Below, in pieces: positions 21,348 to 34,377 of a stretch of 64,000 nt of DNA. Position 1 is the stretch's first letter; every line of letters starts with the position of its first letter. Both the position numbers and the translations under genes were made by a program. Source of the DNA: Pyrenophora tritici-repentis (Eukaryota > Ascomycota > Dothideomycetes > Pleosporales > Pleosporaceae). The notes beneath the pieces are model-generated. The model ran no database searches. It had not been told where the DNA came from and saw only the letters and a program-made list of their open reading frames with translations. Where the stretch lies: NCBI RefSeq assembly GCF_003171515.1, contig NC_089398.1:372001-436000 (forward strand). Direction: 5' to 3'.

Positions 21348-24300
21348 TCAAGCCTTGAGCGCAAAAGAAAACAAACTATCCATCTGAACCCACTGCCTTC
21401 CATTCCTCTCGAGCCACTTCTCCACTACCCCCTTCAGCGTCCCAAACCTCTCCCTATTAACCTCCGCCAGTACCTTGATCTTCTCCCTCCGCTCCATCTC
21501 CTCAGCTTTAACACCAGCACTCCCACCACCAACATCCTTACCCACGCGATCAACATCAAACAACGACGCAAAGTACAACAGCTGATTCCAAACATCACGT
21601 TCTTTAACCACATAGCTCATTTTACCGAGGCAGTCGCGCGCCAGACCCTTGGGACCCAGACAGCGGTGGCCGTAGACGGAGATACTGCGGGTGCGGTTTG
21701 AGCACTGCGGGTCATCGCAGACGACGTGGCCGGCGTAGTAAGTGGCGAGTATCTGACGGATAGCGGATTCGAGTTGTGCGACGACTGTGATGTTGGGGAT
21801 GATGGTACCGCAGGTGGGCGCGGGGCATTGGATGCCGTTGTGGGAGATAGTTTGTAGGGAGAGTGTAGTTGGGGAGGTGGAGGCGAGGCCTTGAAAGGGG
21901 AAGACTGTTGTGCATGTTCTGCAGCGGAGCCAGAGCGGGGAGCAGGATTGGAAGCGGACGGAATCTGGGATTTGGGATTCTAGAGGGTGGATCTCCGTGT
22001 CTTGTTGGGCGCTGCCGGATACCGTGCTGACGCGGTATTTGGAGCTGTCGAGCCCGAGACAGGCGGCGAGGAGCGTGATGTTTGTGCCGCTGATGGGGGC
22101 GCAGAGACGCTCGACTGGGGGGAGGATTTGCTTGTGGAGGTAGTAGTCGATGTCGGGCTTTAGTCCGCTGTCGGGCTTGAGCACTTCGTCGACGGGGAAC
22201 GCGTTCTTCGCTGCGTTTTCTGCGGAGCCGGATGATTCGCCAGTGATGATGAAGCTCATGACATCTTTGGCTTTGACGAGCTTGCCCTTGGACTGAAGGC
22301 GCAGAGCCACTTGGACTGCAGGCATAGAACCGCCGTTGGGGTACTCCTTGGGATTCTTTCCCAACTGTGTGTAGATAGTGTACTTGCGAGCAGGAATCGC
22401 ATATTCGCGCATTTGCTTGCTGAGCTCGCGAAGGTGATTGTGGATCTTCTCAACAACTACTTCTGGATCCTCCCCACTAAGGAGGAAATTGAGCAGTTCT
22501 CTATGGCGGTGTTAGCTATGGCAAAGGTCGGGGAGTGGTGAACTTACGTAGACGTTTCCTTTGAAAGGGCACAGTACTCCCTACGCCTCATGTCCAGACC
22601 TTTGACTTCAAGCTTCTCGATGTACTTGCCGTCCACGGGCACCATGTTGATCGCGGCATACTTCTTCTTCGCATGCAGCAGGATGCGACGGAAGACATTG
22701 TCAATATCAATCTCCAACAACTTATAGCTGTCATTGACCTCCCTCTTGAACTCATTGCCCAGCTTGAGTGCATCCTGAATGTTGTCGACATTGGTGTTGA
22801 TCATGACGGAATCGGTATCACCGTAAATGACACGAAGCGCCTTCACCTCAGCCATGTCCTTGGTTTTGCGGAGAATCTCTCGACCCTTGTACGTTGTAAG
22901 CATAGCCAGAGGCCTAGCGTAGAAACGCGATTTAGTATATCCCAAACATCCGTACATGGAGTTGGCAGTCAGCTTTAAAGCCATCTGCTTAATATCCCAG
23001 GTGGCCAGCTGATCCGACGTCGCATCCTTGGCCTTCATCAACTTCTTCACCTCACGACGTCGAGAGACAAGCGTGGCGATAAGGCGCGGTAAGATACCCT
23101 GTTGTTGATCTGTAGGTACCTCGGGTACCTTATCATCGTCCTCTGACAGATCAGAGCGCTCGACGGTGGTGAAGCAAATGTTGAACTCCTGGATGATACT
23201 GGGATACAGGGAGTTGAAGTCCATGACCAAGATGAACTTGTCGTAGAGTCCCTTTTCAGGCTCAAAGACAAGACCACCCTTGAACTTGTCCTTCTTCTTT
23301 GCGTCCGCACCTTCCTCGCCCTCAGCGGCTTCTTCGTCGACCTTGGCTTTGCTCTTACCCCACTGTTTGTCGGGGCAAATGTATTTATTCTTGTGGAACT
23401 CGTGGAGCAAAATGTATTCGTTACGCTCGGCACGAGTTCCGCTGAGAGTTCGACCCCAGGAGTTACCAGCCAAGTTCGTGAGGACTTTGGTAAGTGGAAG
23501 CATTTGCACCTTGATCGAAATAGCAGCGATGAAGTAAGCGTCGGCTTGGCAGTGCTTGACGTAGTTGAGAAGGCCTTCTTTTGTCGTAGCCCAAGTCTTG
23601 AGGGCAGCATCGTTATCGAGCTCTTCACGTCGCTTGTTGAGTACCAGCTGGCACATTTCTTCTAGACTCCACGACTGACACTTGGTCATGAGGGATTTTC
23701 CAAGATCGTTGGCCAAGTCGCAGAGCAAACGGCCAGAAGCCAGTTGCTTCTCGGCGAAGAAGCTGCCTCCACCCTTGCCCATGCTCTTGGGCCAATCGCT
23801 CCTCTTGAGGCGTCCGATACGATGCCATCCCGGGGTCTTCTTCTCCCGCAGGCGGCTCAACAGAACACTGTAATCTACATCGTCAAGACGATGGCCAATG
23901 AGAACATCGGGGTCGTGTCGCTGAAACATGGCCATGAGTAAACTGAGGAGTTCTTGCTCAGTCTTCTTGAGGTACATGTTGCCTTTGATCTTCTCGACTT
24001 CCTTTTCAAAGCCAATTGGAAAGGAGCTTCCATTCGGCCGCATGATTGTGAAGCTCTTGCACTGCATTTGGTCCACGGGGGTGGTGTCGGTCAAAGAAAA
24101 GTTGTCGTAAATCATAGCGCTGGCCATCAGGATTTCTTGTTTGTTGTCCTTGGCATTAAATGTGGTTCGCAACGAAAGACTCATGAGCGTCATGGGAGGT
24201 GCATCCAAATTGTCCGAAGCGCTCATAACTGCGATGTTGTTGGGTTTGCTCACCAGTACTTCGAGCTTGCACCAAGAGGCATTTGAAAGAGACCCAAAGT

Positions 24301-25914
24301 CAGGGTTATCAATCTTGAGCCAGCAAGGTCCCATTATATTCTTCCAGAGGACAAACTGCTCGAAAAGCGAAGTGTTGGTTCCGAATACGTGTGAAAACGT
24401 CTCTCCCTTCAGATCAGAGGACAGCGGCATCTTGTCGTATCCGTACAAAAGTTTGAGATAGTCGGCTTCCTTGGGTATGTCGGGCAATTCAAATGCGTAT
24501 TTCCTCGTACACGGCTTGATCTTGTGAAGGTTCACTCGGTGTTTGCTCATGATTGAATCGACCTCGTCCGATACGTCGCTTAGCCCAACCTCTTCGTCGG
24601 TAGCTACGCCTCTTACGTGACGGTATTCCCGGGGCAAAAAGTAAAGCTTTCGGAGGATGTTGTCGACTTTGACGAAGCAACTGGAATAGTTTCCCGTCTT
24701 GTTGTTCTTGACCTTGCCGAACAAACACAAGCTGCCGTTGATTTCAGTGTAGTCAATCCAGAAGAAGCGCAGGCTACCATCTTCTTCCACTGCGTCCTGT
24801 GGTTCCATTTTACCTATGCCTGTGTTTTGTGGGGCAGGACTGCTCATGACGTTGAGCTTGCTTGTGACGTCGCTCCAAGAAGAGGCATCGAAAGAGGCTG
24901 TTGATGGGCCAACAGGTGACGAGTTGGCGGGTGTAGGGTTTTCCTCCTTGAGTTTTGCTATCGGTCGTCTTCCCGCCATGTTGACACTGGCAACGGGTAC
25001 TCCGTGATGGGTGGTGGGTTGGGCTATCTCCATCAAATCATCTTCCTCTTCCTCTTGTTTTACCACAGGCTGTGTTCGCCGCTCTACGGCTTTTGTTACG
25101 GGTGATGACGGTAGCGGAGGGTCACTCATGGCAATGTCGTCGTCAAATGTAGGAAGACCGTCGTCGTCTGCGTGTGCATTCAGCGCTGGCGGCGTGTCTG
25201 GCATGTAAGCGTCCGAGTCATCTGTACGTCTTTTCGTGGCTGCCGGGCGGTTCTCGGATATCGGAGGTGATAGGACTCTTGTTTTCCGTCTCGCTTCAGT
25301 CTTGATGGGTCGCATTCGGCTTGAAGAGGAGCGGGCGGGGTTTGTGTCGATTTCCCCTAATAGATCGTTCATGAAGTCTTTGTCGGCCTCTGTAGCGACC
25401 GGCTAGGTATGTCAGTATCGACATGCGCAATTGGATCTCCGAAGATTGTACCTTTGCTTTCGGTGCCTTTGCAGCGTTCTTGGCGTTGAAGTACTTGCTG
25501 ATGCCTTTATCAATCTTTTTCCGCTTCTCTTCGTCCTCTTCGCGTTTCCGTTTGGCTATCGGACGTTAATACCGGGGCAAAGCCGTTGTCTATAGGTCAT
25601 ATCATACCGGCTTTCCCTTTGGCGGGACGCTCCTCTCCTTCGCTGTCTGTCGCAGCATAGTGGTATTTGCCCTGGTCATCATCCCACTCTTCTCTGCCAT
25701 CATCGACATATCCCTCGCCTTCGTCGCCGACCACAAAGTCATCTTCGTCCAATCGGCCCCTCACAATCTTTTTGTATCCCTCTTCATCGACGGTATCGTA
25801 CAATTGCTCTTCTTCGGCCACTTCGTATGTGGATAAACGCGTCTTGCCCGCCGCTCGATTGGCTCTCAATTCCGCCAACAGGGCAGCGCCCGTCTTCTTT
25901 GCTACACGAGGCAT
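21348..25914 (-). CDS. POL1: DNA polymerase alpha catalytic subunit
   Basis: Family B replicative polymerase that extends RNA primers in the polymerase alpha-primase complex. Four exons on the minus strand, 25608-25914, 25452-25555, 22548-25402 and 21348-22500, with introns of 52, 49 and 47 bp, give 1472 aa, matching the family size. The N-terminus ([20 protein letters not shown]) is the conserved alpha-specific segment; the short second exon encodes the basic [13 protein letters not shown]. The palm has [32 protein letters not shown] and [13 protein letters not shown]. The C-terminus carries cysteine clusters (RCRTC, CPAPTC, CDDPQC, GHRC...DC) that bind zinc/Fe-S and the B subunit. Introns are inferred from splice consensus and frame; the totals close in frame. 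Confidence 0.95.
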
Positions 25915-26157
25915 GGCGTATTACAATGTATAAAGTATGCGAGCAAAGAGCGAAGTGAAGGAATTGGTTACGTGCTGCTGTAGTCTGCGTGTTTGGGGGG
26001 CTAGTGGGACGACAGATCAAAGTGCAGGCACGAGGGACGCGCTAATACGCACCATGCACGCGACGCGACTGCCATTAATCACGCCAAGCCTGCCCAATTA
26101 GTACTCTCTATTACCACCCCACAACCACGTGCTTCAACCTTCACACCACACGTCATC
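25915..26157. promoter_or_regulatory. Shared divergent promoter of POL1 and REX2 with CGCG cluster
   Basis: 243 bp between the two start codons. It contains ACGCGC (26037-26042) and ACGCGACGCGAC (26058-26069). These resemble MluI cell-cycle boxes (core ACGCG), through which MBF drives replication genes such as POL1 in yeasts. Use here is inference. Confidence 0.45.
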
Positions 26158-26794
26158 ATGGCATCCGTCTCAAAAGCTCCTCTTGTCTGGATAGACTGCG
26201 AGGTGCGCGTAGTCAGAGCTCTTCGTTGTATCTCGTTGACCCCGCTAGATGACTGGCCTGAACACCGACATTGACACCATCATGTCTCTCGCCGTCTTCG
26301 TCACTGATGCGGACCTCAATTTCCTCGATGAGACAGGTTACGAAGCCATCATCCACCACGACAAGGAACAACTCGACCGCATGGGCGAGTGGTGCACACG
26401 CCACCACGGCCAGTCAGGTCTGACCCAAGCCTGCCTCGACTCCACCACCACCGCAGAAGAAGCCGCAGAAGGCCTGCTTTCTTACATCAAAAAGTATGTT
26501 CCCGAGCGTCGTATTGGGCTCCTAGCTGGAAACTCGGTCCATGCCGACAAGTCGTTCCTGGTAAAAGAGCCCTACAAGATTGTCGTCGATCACCTCAACT
26601 ATCGCATCATGGACGTGAGCAGCATCAAGGAAGCTGCGCGTAGGTGGGCACCCAAAGCAACGCTCAACAAGATTCCAAGGAAGCAAATGCTTCATGAAGC
26701 GCGCGCTGATATCCTGGAGAGCATTGAGGAAGCGCGGTATTATCGCAAGACCTTTTTCGTGACGCCACCGAGCATTGCGGAGGCGCAGAAATAA
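26158..26794 (+). CDS. REX2: Oligoribonuclease (DEDDh 3'-5' exonuclease)
   Basis: Degrades 2-5 nt RNA fragments; fungal members (REX2/Ynt20) act in mitochondria and the nucleus. Exon 1 is 26158-26202 (MASVSKAPLVWIDCE). A 46-bp intron (GTGCGC...CGCTAG) follows, then exon 2 at 26249-26794; total 196 aa. The intron falls right inside the first catalytic motif WIDCE|MTGL, so a start at 26249 would lose both first acidic ligands. Other motifs: HHDKEQLDRMGEWC, AGNSVHADKSFL (motif II Asp), YRIMDVSSIKE, and HEARADILESIEE with the DEDDh His and last Asp. There is no long presequence. It is divergent from POL1, 243 bp apart. Confidence 0.93.
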
Positions 26795-28148
26795 TAAGTA
26801 TCGACATCCTGCAGTACCTTGAAATACTCAGGTGAGCGTCTCCATTATCTGTAACCATATTCACGGCGCTCTACAATCTCAGTACAATATTGTGGAAGTT
26901 ACACCCTTTTCGGGCAGAAATACTCTCCTAGAATAGCAGTGTAGATGTATAAGGATACAAAATGATGATACGACTTACCGCCGTGACAGCAGTCAGACAG
27001 AATTTCTATACACATGTCTATTTATGAGTGTGTGTTCTCAATCCCTCCCTGCCCATCTCCAACATCTTCACTCCGCAAACAGCACATTGTTATCTCCGCC
27101 CTACCCACCAACTACATACAATACTCATCCAGATCAAACGATACAGACACAAAAACCTCACTATATAACGCTGGTGACTCATTCAGGTATTTCCGTCCAA
27201 CCGAGTTATCAAATTTGTATTTTTGGCCCTACACGAGGGCGGATATGCATCTGAGTGGATATACATCCGCTTACGGAAGGTGCGAGCATATGCCCATGTC
27301 TGTCGCGCTTCATGCTCTGGATTCGCAACGATTCCCAGCCCCATACCACAGTATCGCATTTCCAACGCATGAACAGTTCAGTTGTCGGAATTCGAGGTAT
27401 TGATGCGCTGGTATCGCAGTAGAGATACGCGAATCTGGAGATTCCTACCTCACACATCCAAGATCAAGGCCCAACTGATCAATTCAACAACTTCTAAACT
27501 TACGTAGAGTTCTCGGGAAGGGTTCATAATTCTGGGAGAGCGCATGTGCATGCATCCCATCCCGTCACGTCTATCCAGAAACGAAGGTACCCTATTGCGA
27601 ACATACTCACATGCCCAGAACCTAGCATTATCGCCTACTCTATTTCCAAACAACGCGGTTCCTTCTAACCTGCCTATTCCAGCTCTAAGCTTCACCCGCA
27701 CCATTCTCACAAGGCCCGATTCCAGATAAGTTCGCTTCTCTCCACAAACCCACAAACACCCGCTTTCCACGTTTCATCCCCATTTTCGCGCCCGGTACAT
27801 GCACTCGAATGGGCACTTTGTTCCCCTGAAAAAAAAAGCCAAGCATGGCAAATTAAATCTCCAAATTCGGCCCCTTGTGCTTTTGCTGGGGTTATTTCCA
27901 ACCCTAGCGAAAAAGTCGCCTGTTCGTAGGAATTGTAGTTATGGGGGTTATGCCTAAAAAGGCAGAAGACAAGAAAAACGTCATGTTGAAGCTTTGCATA
28001 TACGGTAGTAGTTTGAATTGATAGATTATTAGAGTCTATGCAAAATGGAACTACGGTGCCCCTAAAAAGTTCTTAAAGCGCGTTGTTGTCGTCTAGTTGT
28101 GTTGGTTCTTGTTCACACCCACCACACACGTCTTCACTCTCGTTTACA
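26795..28148. other. Intergenic 1.35 kb, no gene supported
   Basis: Short ORFs on both strands have no recognisable motifs and compositions unlike neighbouring genes. The last about 150 bases include the protease promoter and leader; no clear TATA box seen. Confidence 0.45.
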
Positions 28149-29548
28149 ATGCTCTTCTTTACCCGTGTGACGGCGTTCGTAGCGGCCGCGGCGCCCTTTT
28201 TCGCCAATGCAGCTCCTGTTGCAGCGGAGCAGAGGACGAATGAAGTTATCCCGGGGAAATACATCGTTCAGCTGAGATCTGACGCTGATGTCGCGGCTGT
28301 GGCTGCTCACCACAACAAAGTGCGCGATATATATGCTCGTAACCTAGCGAGGCGGGGGGATGATGGTAGTGCAGGTGGAGCGCCGGTCGAGCGCGAGTAT
28401 GGGTTTGGCGAGTTCAAGGCGTATGCTGGGTCGTTTGATGAAGCGACGGTTGAGGAACTGAGGGGTTTGCCTGAGGTAAGAATCTAGTTGTGTTGCGTGG
28501 TTGGATGAGATTCTCCGATGCTGACAGCTTGGATAGGTAATCAGTGTTGAACAAAATTTCATCATGAGAAGTACGGGTTTTGTAACACAAGCGAGTGTGC
28601 CGTGGGGTTTGGGTAGTATATCTTCTCGCACACCGGGATCGACATCTTATGTCTACGACGACAGTGCAGGCAAAGGCACGTTTTCCTATGTAATCGGTAA
28701 GTTGAGGGAGACAACCTATGAGAAGTTGACACAGTACTGATACTTCGATATCAAGACACCGGCGTTCGTATCACACACAACGAATTCGAGGGTCGAGCAA
28801 TCTGGGGCTTCAATGCCGTATCCGGCTCCCCTGATACAGACGACGATGGCCACGGAACGTAAGAAACTCCCCCATCACTCCCCCAATCCTCGTCATCTAA
28901 CACAACACCAGACACGTAGCCGGCACCCTCGGCGGAAAAACATACGGCGTAGCCAAAAAGACGACAATCATAGCCGTAAAAGCGCTAGCAGGCGACACTG
29001 GCAGCGCCTCAGACGTCTTCGCCGCCTTCGACTGGACCGTCAACGACATTGTAGCCAAAAACCGACAAAACACCTCCGTAATCAACATGTCGCTCGGCTC
29101 CTCCGCCTCTTCCACCTGGGACGCCGCCATCACCGCCGCGTGGAACAAAGGCGTCCTCGTCGTCACGACAGCAGGAAACGAAAACTCGCTCGCTAGTCAG
29201 AGGTCTCCGGCTCGCTCCCCGGAAGTCATCTGCGTGGGCAATGTTCGGATTGATAATCAGAGACTTGGTGGACCCGGGGGGTCGAATTATGGTGATGCTG
29301 TTGATATTTTTGCGGCAGGGACGAATGTTCTTTCGGCGGATATGGCGAGTGATTCGGCTACTAGGGTGAGGAATGGGACGTCTATGGCATCGCCGCATGT
29401 TGCCGGGTTGGTGTCGTATTTGAGGGGGCTGGAGGGGCCGATGAGTGCGAGGGATGTGAAGGCGAGGGTGTATGCGTTGGCAACGCCGGGTGTTGTAACG
29501 GATACTATGGGTTCGGCGAATTTGTTGGCGTATAATGGCAATAAATAG
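28149..29548 (+). CDS. Secreted subtilisin-like serine protease (S8A, proteinase K type)
   Basis: Extracellular endopeptidase made as a pre-pro-enzyme. Exons 28149-28475, 28537-28696, 28756-28858 and 28912-29548 give 408 aa; introns are 61, 59 and 53 bp. The signal peptide is residues 1 to about 21 (FVAAAAPFFANAAP). The I9 inhibitor propeptide follows (GKYIVQLRSDADVAAV to VISVEQNF). The catalytic domain has the triad in YVIDTGVRITHNEF (Asp), DDGHGTHVAG (His, split by intron 3) and NGTSMASPHVAG (Ser), with the oxyanion Asn region TTAGNEN. Length and layout match fungal proteinase K-like enzymes, several of which are allergens or virulence-associated; a specific role is not shown. All introns restore the frame, so it looks intact. 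Confidence 0.92.
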
Positions 29549-29861
29549 TAGTTTCAGATCACGGGGAGCGAGGGATGGTTCGTAATTGTTATAGAAGTGC
29601 AAATAAGAGCCAGAGTTAACTTTTTAGAAAGGGTGTCCTTCGTGTGCTCTAAAGCTTCGTGATTTAGATGTGTCTGAAGAAGGCGTGGAGGTAGTTGGGG
29701 TGGTTCGACCTCAAGCGTCCACATCTTTCCATGCGTCAAAGGTTGATATGATGCCCTGAAGTTGTCCGACTTTGCCTCTACACAATTATACTGGCAACCT
29801 AACTCAACTTTGCCTTATTTACACTAGTGCCTTCACCGCCTATGTCTCACTCATCCATACT
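29549..29861. other. Protease 3' flank up to the hAT element
   Basis: Contains the protease 3' untranslated region and host sequence up to the probable hAT terminus. No further feature seen. Confidence 0.45.
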
Positions 29862-32800
29862 TGTCAACGAGCGAGCCGGCTCGCTCAGCTCGCTCGGCTT
29901 GGACGTTTTGACCAAGCCGAATGAGCTGAGCGCGCAGTGCGCGCTTGCAAGCCGAGCGAGCTTAGGGATAGGCGCTCGCTCAGTCAGCTTGCTTAGCTTG
30001 GTTGGATGGGGCGGTTGGAAACTTGGGGCTGAAGGACTTGGTGGAGGGGCAATCTCACGATGATTTTTAGGTGTAGTGCGTAAGTTCGAAACCTAGTTAT
30101 AACCTAAAATACACTCTTTTTTGCTATATTTCTAGCAAATAAGCTACTAAATTTCCGGCTAACGGCCTGGCAACAATATTCTCCTTCTGCGACACTTCAC
30201 TTACTACTTATCACCCACCACACTCACCTATACTCCATCAACGCGTCTCTATTTGCAGCTATTATCTACCTCGCCGTTGCTATAATGCCAGCAAAAAGAA
30301 CACGCGTTAATGCTCTAGAAATCGCGACAACTTCGAAGCGCCCTAGAGTCGCAGCGCGTCATCGCGGGACTGCCAGCCAACCTGTGCTAGTCGATACTCG
30401 GCCATTCTCACCATCTCCACCTCCTCCACCGCTGTCGCCGCGTCAAGCTCTCGTCGCCGCGCCACAAGCACCAAATTTTGAAGCGACCCTCCGAGAGTCG
30501 CGCGCCGAAGAGACAATCATCCCACCACCTGAGGGCAGCGAGCATGCCACTGTTGCAGCTTCAGGAGCAGCTAGCGAGGCTGTCGACGAGGGTTTCGTAT
30601 GGGTAGAGGACAAATACGACGGCTTTAATTGGAGTCGCTACCCAAAGCACTGCAAGCCGCCCACATCACTTTCGAACCGAGCAAGCTGGGTATACAGCCA
30701 TGGCTATCGCATCGCCTTGCGCAGCAACGTCGCAAAAGTCACGTGGATCTGCCACTATTGCTATAAGCACAAGTTCACTACTGTTGGCCGTGGCATACAT
30801 GACGTCTCGCAGTCTCCATCAGCGCCAGCACGTCATCTCGGAGAAGACAAGAAAGGTCATGGCTTGAAGCCTCCAAGTAAGCGCACTACCGTCGCTCCTC
30901 GGAAAGAAACTCTCCTCGAACGCGCCCTTCAGAAGGGCTGCTCTCAGGCTGTTGCCAACGAGCTTACCAACTTCAATATACAAGAGTTTAGGCTTGCGGC
31001 CGTCACCTGGCTCGTCGAAAACAACCTCCCACTCTCACAATTCGAATCATCGTCTTTTCGCAATATGATACAATTAGCTAGCGTAGAGGCAGAACGAGCC
31101 CTGTGGGCATCTCATAACAGCGTCTCACGATACGTTATACGCCTGTACAACTACCTGTTACCAAAGGTTGTCGCAAGCCTTTCAGAATCAATGAGCAAAG
31201 TCCATATAAGCTTTGACGGATGGACGACAAAAGGTGGCAAGCGCGGTTACTTAGGTATCGTCGCCCACTACGTTGATAGCTCTGGCGAGCTCAGGGACTT
31301 GCCTATTGCGCTCCCACAACTGACAGGTGCCCACACCGGCGAGGCCATGGCTGAGGTCGTGATGGCAATATTCAAGCAGTTCGAAATCACTGTGGGCAAG
31401 CTCGGTTACTTCGTCCTCGACAACGCACATAACAACAACACCACGATCAACACTCTCGCCTTGCAGATGGGCTTCAGCGCTACCGAGCGTCGCCTTCGCT
31501 GCGGTCCTCATACGCTTAATCTCATTGGCCAGATGCTACTCTGGGGTGAGGAGAAAGAGTCCTACGACAACGAGGAGACTGAGCGCGTGAACGAAGCTGA
31601 GAACATGGCTACTTGGCGAGGCGATGGACCATTAGGAGTGCTTCTCGCGGTTATCAACTACATCAAAACACCACAACAGTACGCTCTTTTTGAGAAGTAT
31701 CAGAAGCTCGCTATTAGGGACCAGCCTGTCAACGCGCCAACAGAACAGCACAAAATCAAGGAGCCCGTCAAGCCAGTTGTTACTCGCTGGAACTCTTACG
31801 TTTCGTGTTTTGAGCGCGCTGTTGAGTTGCAATTAGCGGTTAATGGGTACGCCAACTACCATATTCAGAAGATTGAAACTGAAGACGCGTACGCCCGAAG
31901 TCGTAACAACAAGCTGCCTGCAGCGCCGGATTGGATGAGGTCTGATGGGATCAATGCCCATGACTGGCAGGTGATTGCTGAGTATATTGATGTGCTCAGG
32001 CCACTGAAACAAGCTACAAAACGGCTTGAAGGCCGCGGCAAAAGCGGTGCTTTTGGAGCAATCGCTGAGGTTATTCCAGTATTTGAATACTTACTTGGAG
32101 TCTATGAGGACCGCTTGCAAAGCTATGAAGACGTCATTCACGATGAGCATACAGAGTCACCCGAAGACCACCTTGCTATCAACCTCCGCGCTGCCCTAGT
32201 TAAAGCCCGCGAGTACTACAACAAGCTCGACCTCTCGCCAGCTTACTATGCTGCTACAATCCTTCATCCTCGCTACAAAAGCTACCTTGACGCAGCGTGG
32301 GCGGATAAGCCTGATTGGCTAGAGAGCAGCAACCGCAAGTTTCAACATTTGTGGGCGGAGTACAAAAGCTTACCGAAGCCGCGCTTACGCCCAAAGTCAG
32401 GCACAATGATATAGACGACGCTATCAACAGCTTTATTGAGCCTGCAGGGCTTACGGAGAACGAGGAGGATGAATATGAGGCTTGGAAACGCAGCGAACCG
32501 ATCGCTAGCGAGGGCGTCGACCCTATAAAATACTGGGTAGGACTCCGCGATCGCTACCCCAGCCTTAGCAAATTTGCTATCGACATGCTATCAATCCCAG
32601 GCTCAAGCTGTGAGTGTGAGCGCTTATTCAGCGAGCTGGGTGACCTCCTCGAGCCCCGTCGGCGCAGCATTTCTCCGCAACTTCTAGCAGCAATACAGTG
32701 CGATCGACGATGGATAAGAGCTGGATTTGGCAGTGGTGAGGTGCCTGTAAAGGAGGCTATCAGCGATGAGGAGATGGACGCGAAATACGGTGTACATAAG

Positions 32801-32989
32801 TGGGATATTAGCTGAGAAACTCAACACCAAGGTTTCTATATAACTTTCCTAATCGGGACTGAGCCCATCAAGCCGAGCGAGCTGACAGCCCTGTTTCAGC
32901 CAATCCGAGCGAGCCGAGCGAGCTGCTGGCCTCCGCTCAATTGGCTGAGCAAGCCAATTGGCTGAGCTCGCTCAGCTTGCTCATTGACA
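29862..32989 (+). mobile_element. hAT transposon (second), with GCTCG-rich subterminal repeats
   Basis: The element spans 3.1 kb. The left end reads TGTCAACGAGCGAGC and the complement of the right end reads TGTCAATGAGCAAGC, an imperfect inverted repeat. Both ends continue into dense GAGCGAGC/GCTCGCTC motifs in both orientations (29866-29990 and 32872-32980), as expected of transposase-binding subterminal repeats. One transposase gene lies between. No 8-bp target duplication is obvious at these borders (TCCATACT against TCTGTGCA), so the exact ends or the insertion scar may have changed. Confidence 0.7.
30285..32815 (+). pseudogene. hAT transposase with one late frameshift
   Basis: Starts at ATG 30285. 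Order of parts: Pro-rich N-terminus with a basic patch; a BED-like zinc-binding segment (VTWICHYCYKHKF); the RNase H-like core with HISFDGWTTKGGKRGYLGI, GYFVLDNAHNNNTTI and RCGPHTLNLIG; and the hATC dimerisation region with YPSLSKFAIDMLSIPGS and ECERLFSELGDLLEPRR. The first frame ends at TAG 32412-32414. The conserved continuation (VRHNDIDDAINSFIEP) lies in the next frame, so one base was gained or lost near 32390-32400. Everything else reads cleanly. An intron over the shift is unlikely because it would remove the conserved WAEYKSLPKP segment. Not close to the hAT at the window's left edge. Confidence 0.85.
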
Positions 32990-34377
32990 TCTGTGCACTC
33001 ATCTCTCAAGGAGCAGTTCTGCCTACGACTCCAGCCATCCAAACGTTTTGGATGATTGATAGAAAGGTTGTCTTTGTTTAGCTCGATGTCAAGAATGTAT
33101 CCCGGATTTGCGGGTAGATGGGTGGGTAGTAGGTAGTGAAGAGTTTCCAAGGGAATCCAAGACTGGGGCTGGAAATAGTGGTTGAGAGGGTAGTAGTGTG
33201 AGGACGATGGGCGATACCGTGTGAGACCATCGGGTAGATTGTTAGCAAATCGATGGACAGAGCTTATACAAGTATACGATAGGGGTCTTCTATCTGCATC
33301 TCCTTAGGTTGAATGCTCTGGGGGGTTTTTTCTAATGAAACCATCGCGAACTCACTATCGACAGGACTCGCTCCACACATCGCTTCGTAGTCAATCCTGC
33401 AGCATAGCTAACGCTGATCTATCCGACGCTGGGTCAATTTATCTACAAATGCACCATGAAAATCCTCAGTCTCTTCGTTCCCACTTCCTTCACCTCACTA
33501 TCTGTCCAAGCCCATAGTCATCAAGTGGTACCATAGCTGAATTAATCACCAGCGCTCTCATAGCATTCCCTAACTTCATACCTAGATATCAACAACACGA
33601 GGCGCTTCTTCCCAGCGCTCAGTATCAAACTCGCCGCCGCAGGACTGAGAGATGTGCCAAGTGCATACATGAGAAGTTATCAGGGGGCCACTAACCAGGT
33701 ACGGTGAGGAGATAAGAGGAAATGATGCTGCTATGGTTCAGACGACGATAGTGATGAAGGACTTGACTAAATTTCGCAGAGCGTAAAAAAGGCACGGTAT
33801 GTTAGAACTGCCACTCGGCACTCCTCCATCAACCAATCCCACTCAAACTCTATCCTGCGGAACACACCCCGACGCGCCATCCCACCAAATTTAACCCCCC
33901 AGTACGATCCTGCATCCCCCTCCTCCCCAAGCCCCCGGAACCCCCTCCGTCATACCCTCCCCAACCATCCTCCCCTGCCATCCAGCGCGCTAAACAACAC
34001 AGCTTCTCCATCCCGAGCTTACCGTGATGTCGCAAGCCAAGCCAACAACAGATACCCAAACAAGCCATTGATCAACATTATCCCCATTAGGCGCCCCGTT
34101 GGAAGCGGCTGTGTGTGCTTGGCATGAAGCGAACTAGCCGTAATTGGTGTTCCTAATGTTCAAGCGCTAGAGCGCATGGGGTTAGATGGGTGGTTACTAC
34201 GGTAGTGGTGTGGGAAGACACAGCCTGGGTGGTTTGGGATGTGCGAGGTTTGGGGTATAAAGATAGGTCTGTGTTTGGGAGGTCAGTTAGTTACTTGTTG
34301 AGGGCAGTTTCTTTTTGGAATTGTTGAGCTGGAAAGTGTGTTGAATTTGAATTTTGAAGTTTTGAATAGACGGTATC
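32990..34377. other. Intergenic 1.4 kb with TATA box for the next gene
   Basis: No supported ORF. A TATAAA at 34256-34261 lies about 120 bp before the ATG at 34378 and is the likely promoter of that gene. The stretch at 33880-34080 is C-rich. Confidence 0.45.

Noticed and set aside
27014..27770. Small ORFs of 106-129 codons between REX2 and the protease
   Set aside because: No recognisable motif, no consistent splice signals and atypical composition; likely chance ORFs.
29850..32995. An 8-bp target duplication for the second hAT
   Set aside because: The bases next to the proposed ends (TCCATACT and TCTGTGCA) do not match; I did not shift the ends to force a match.
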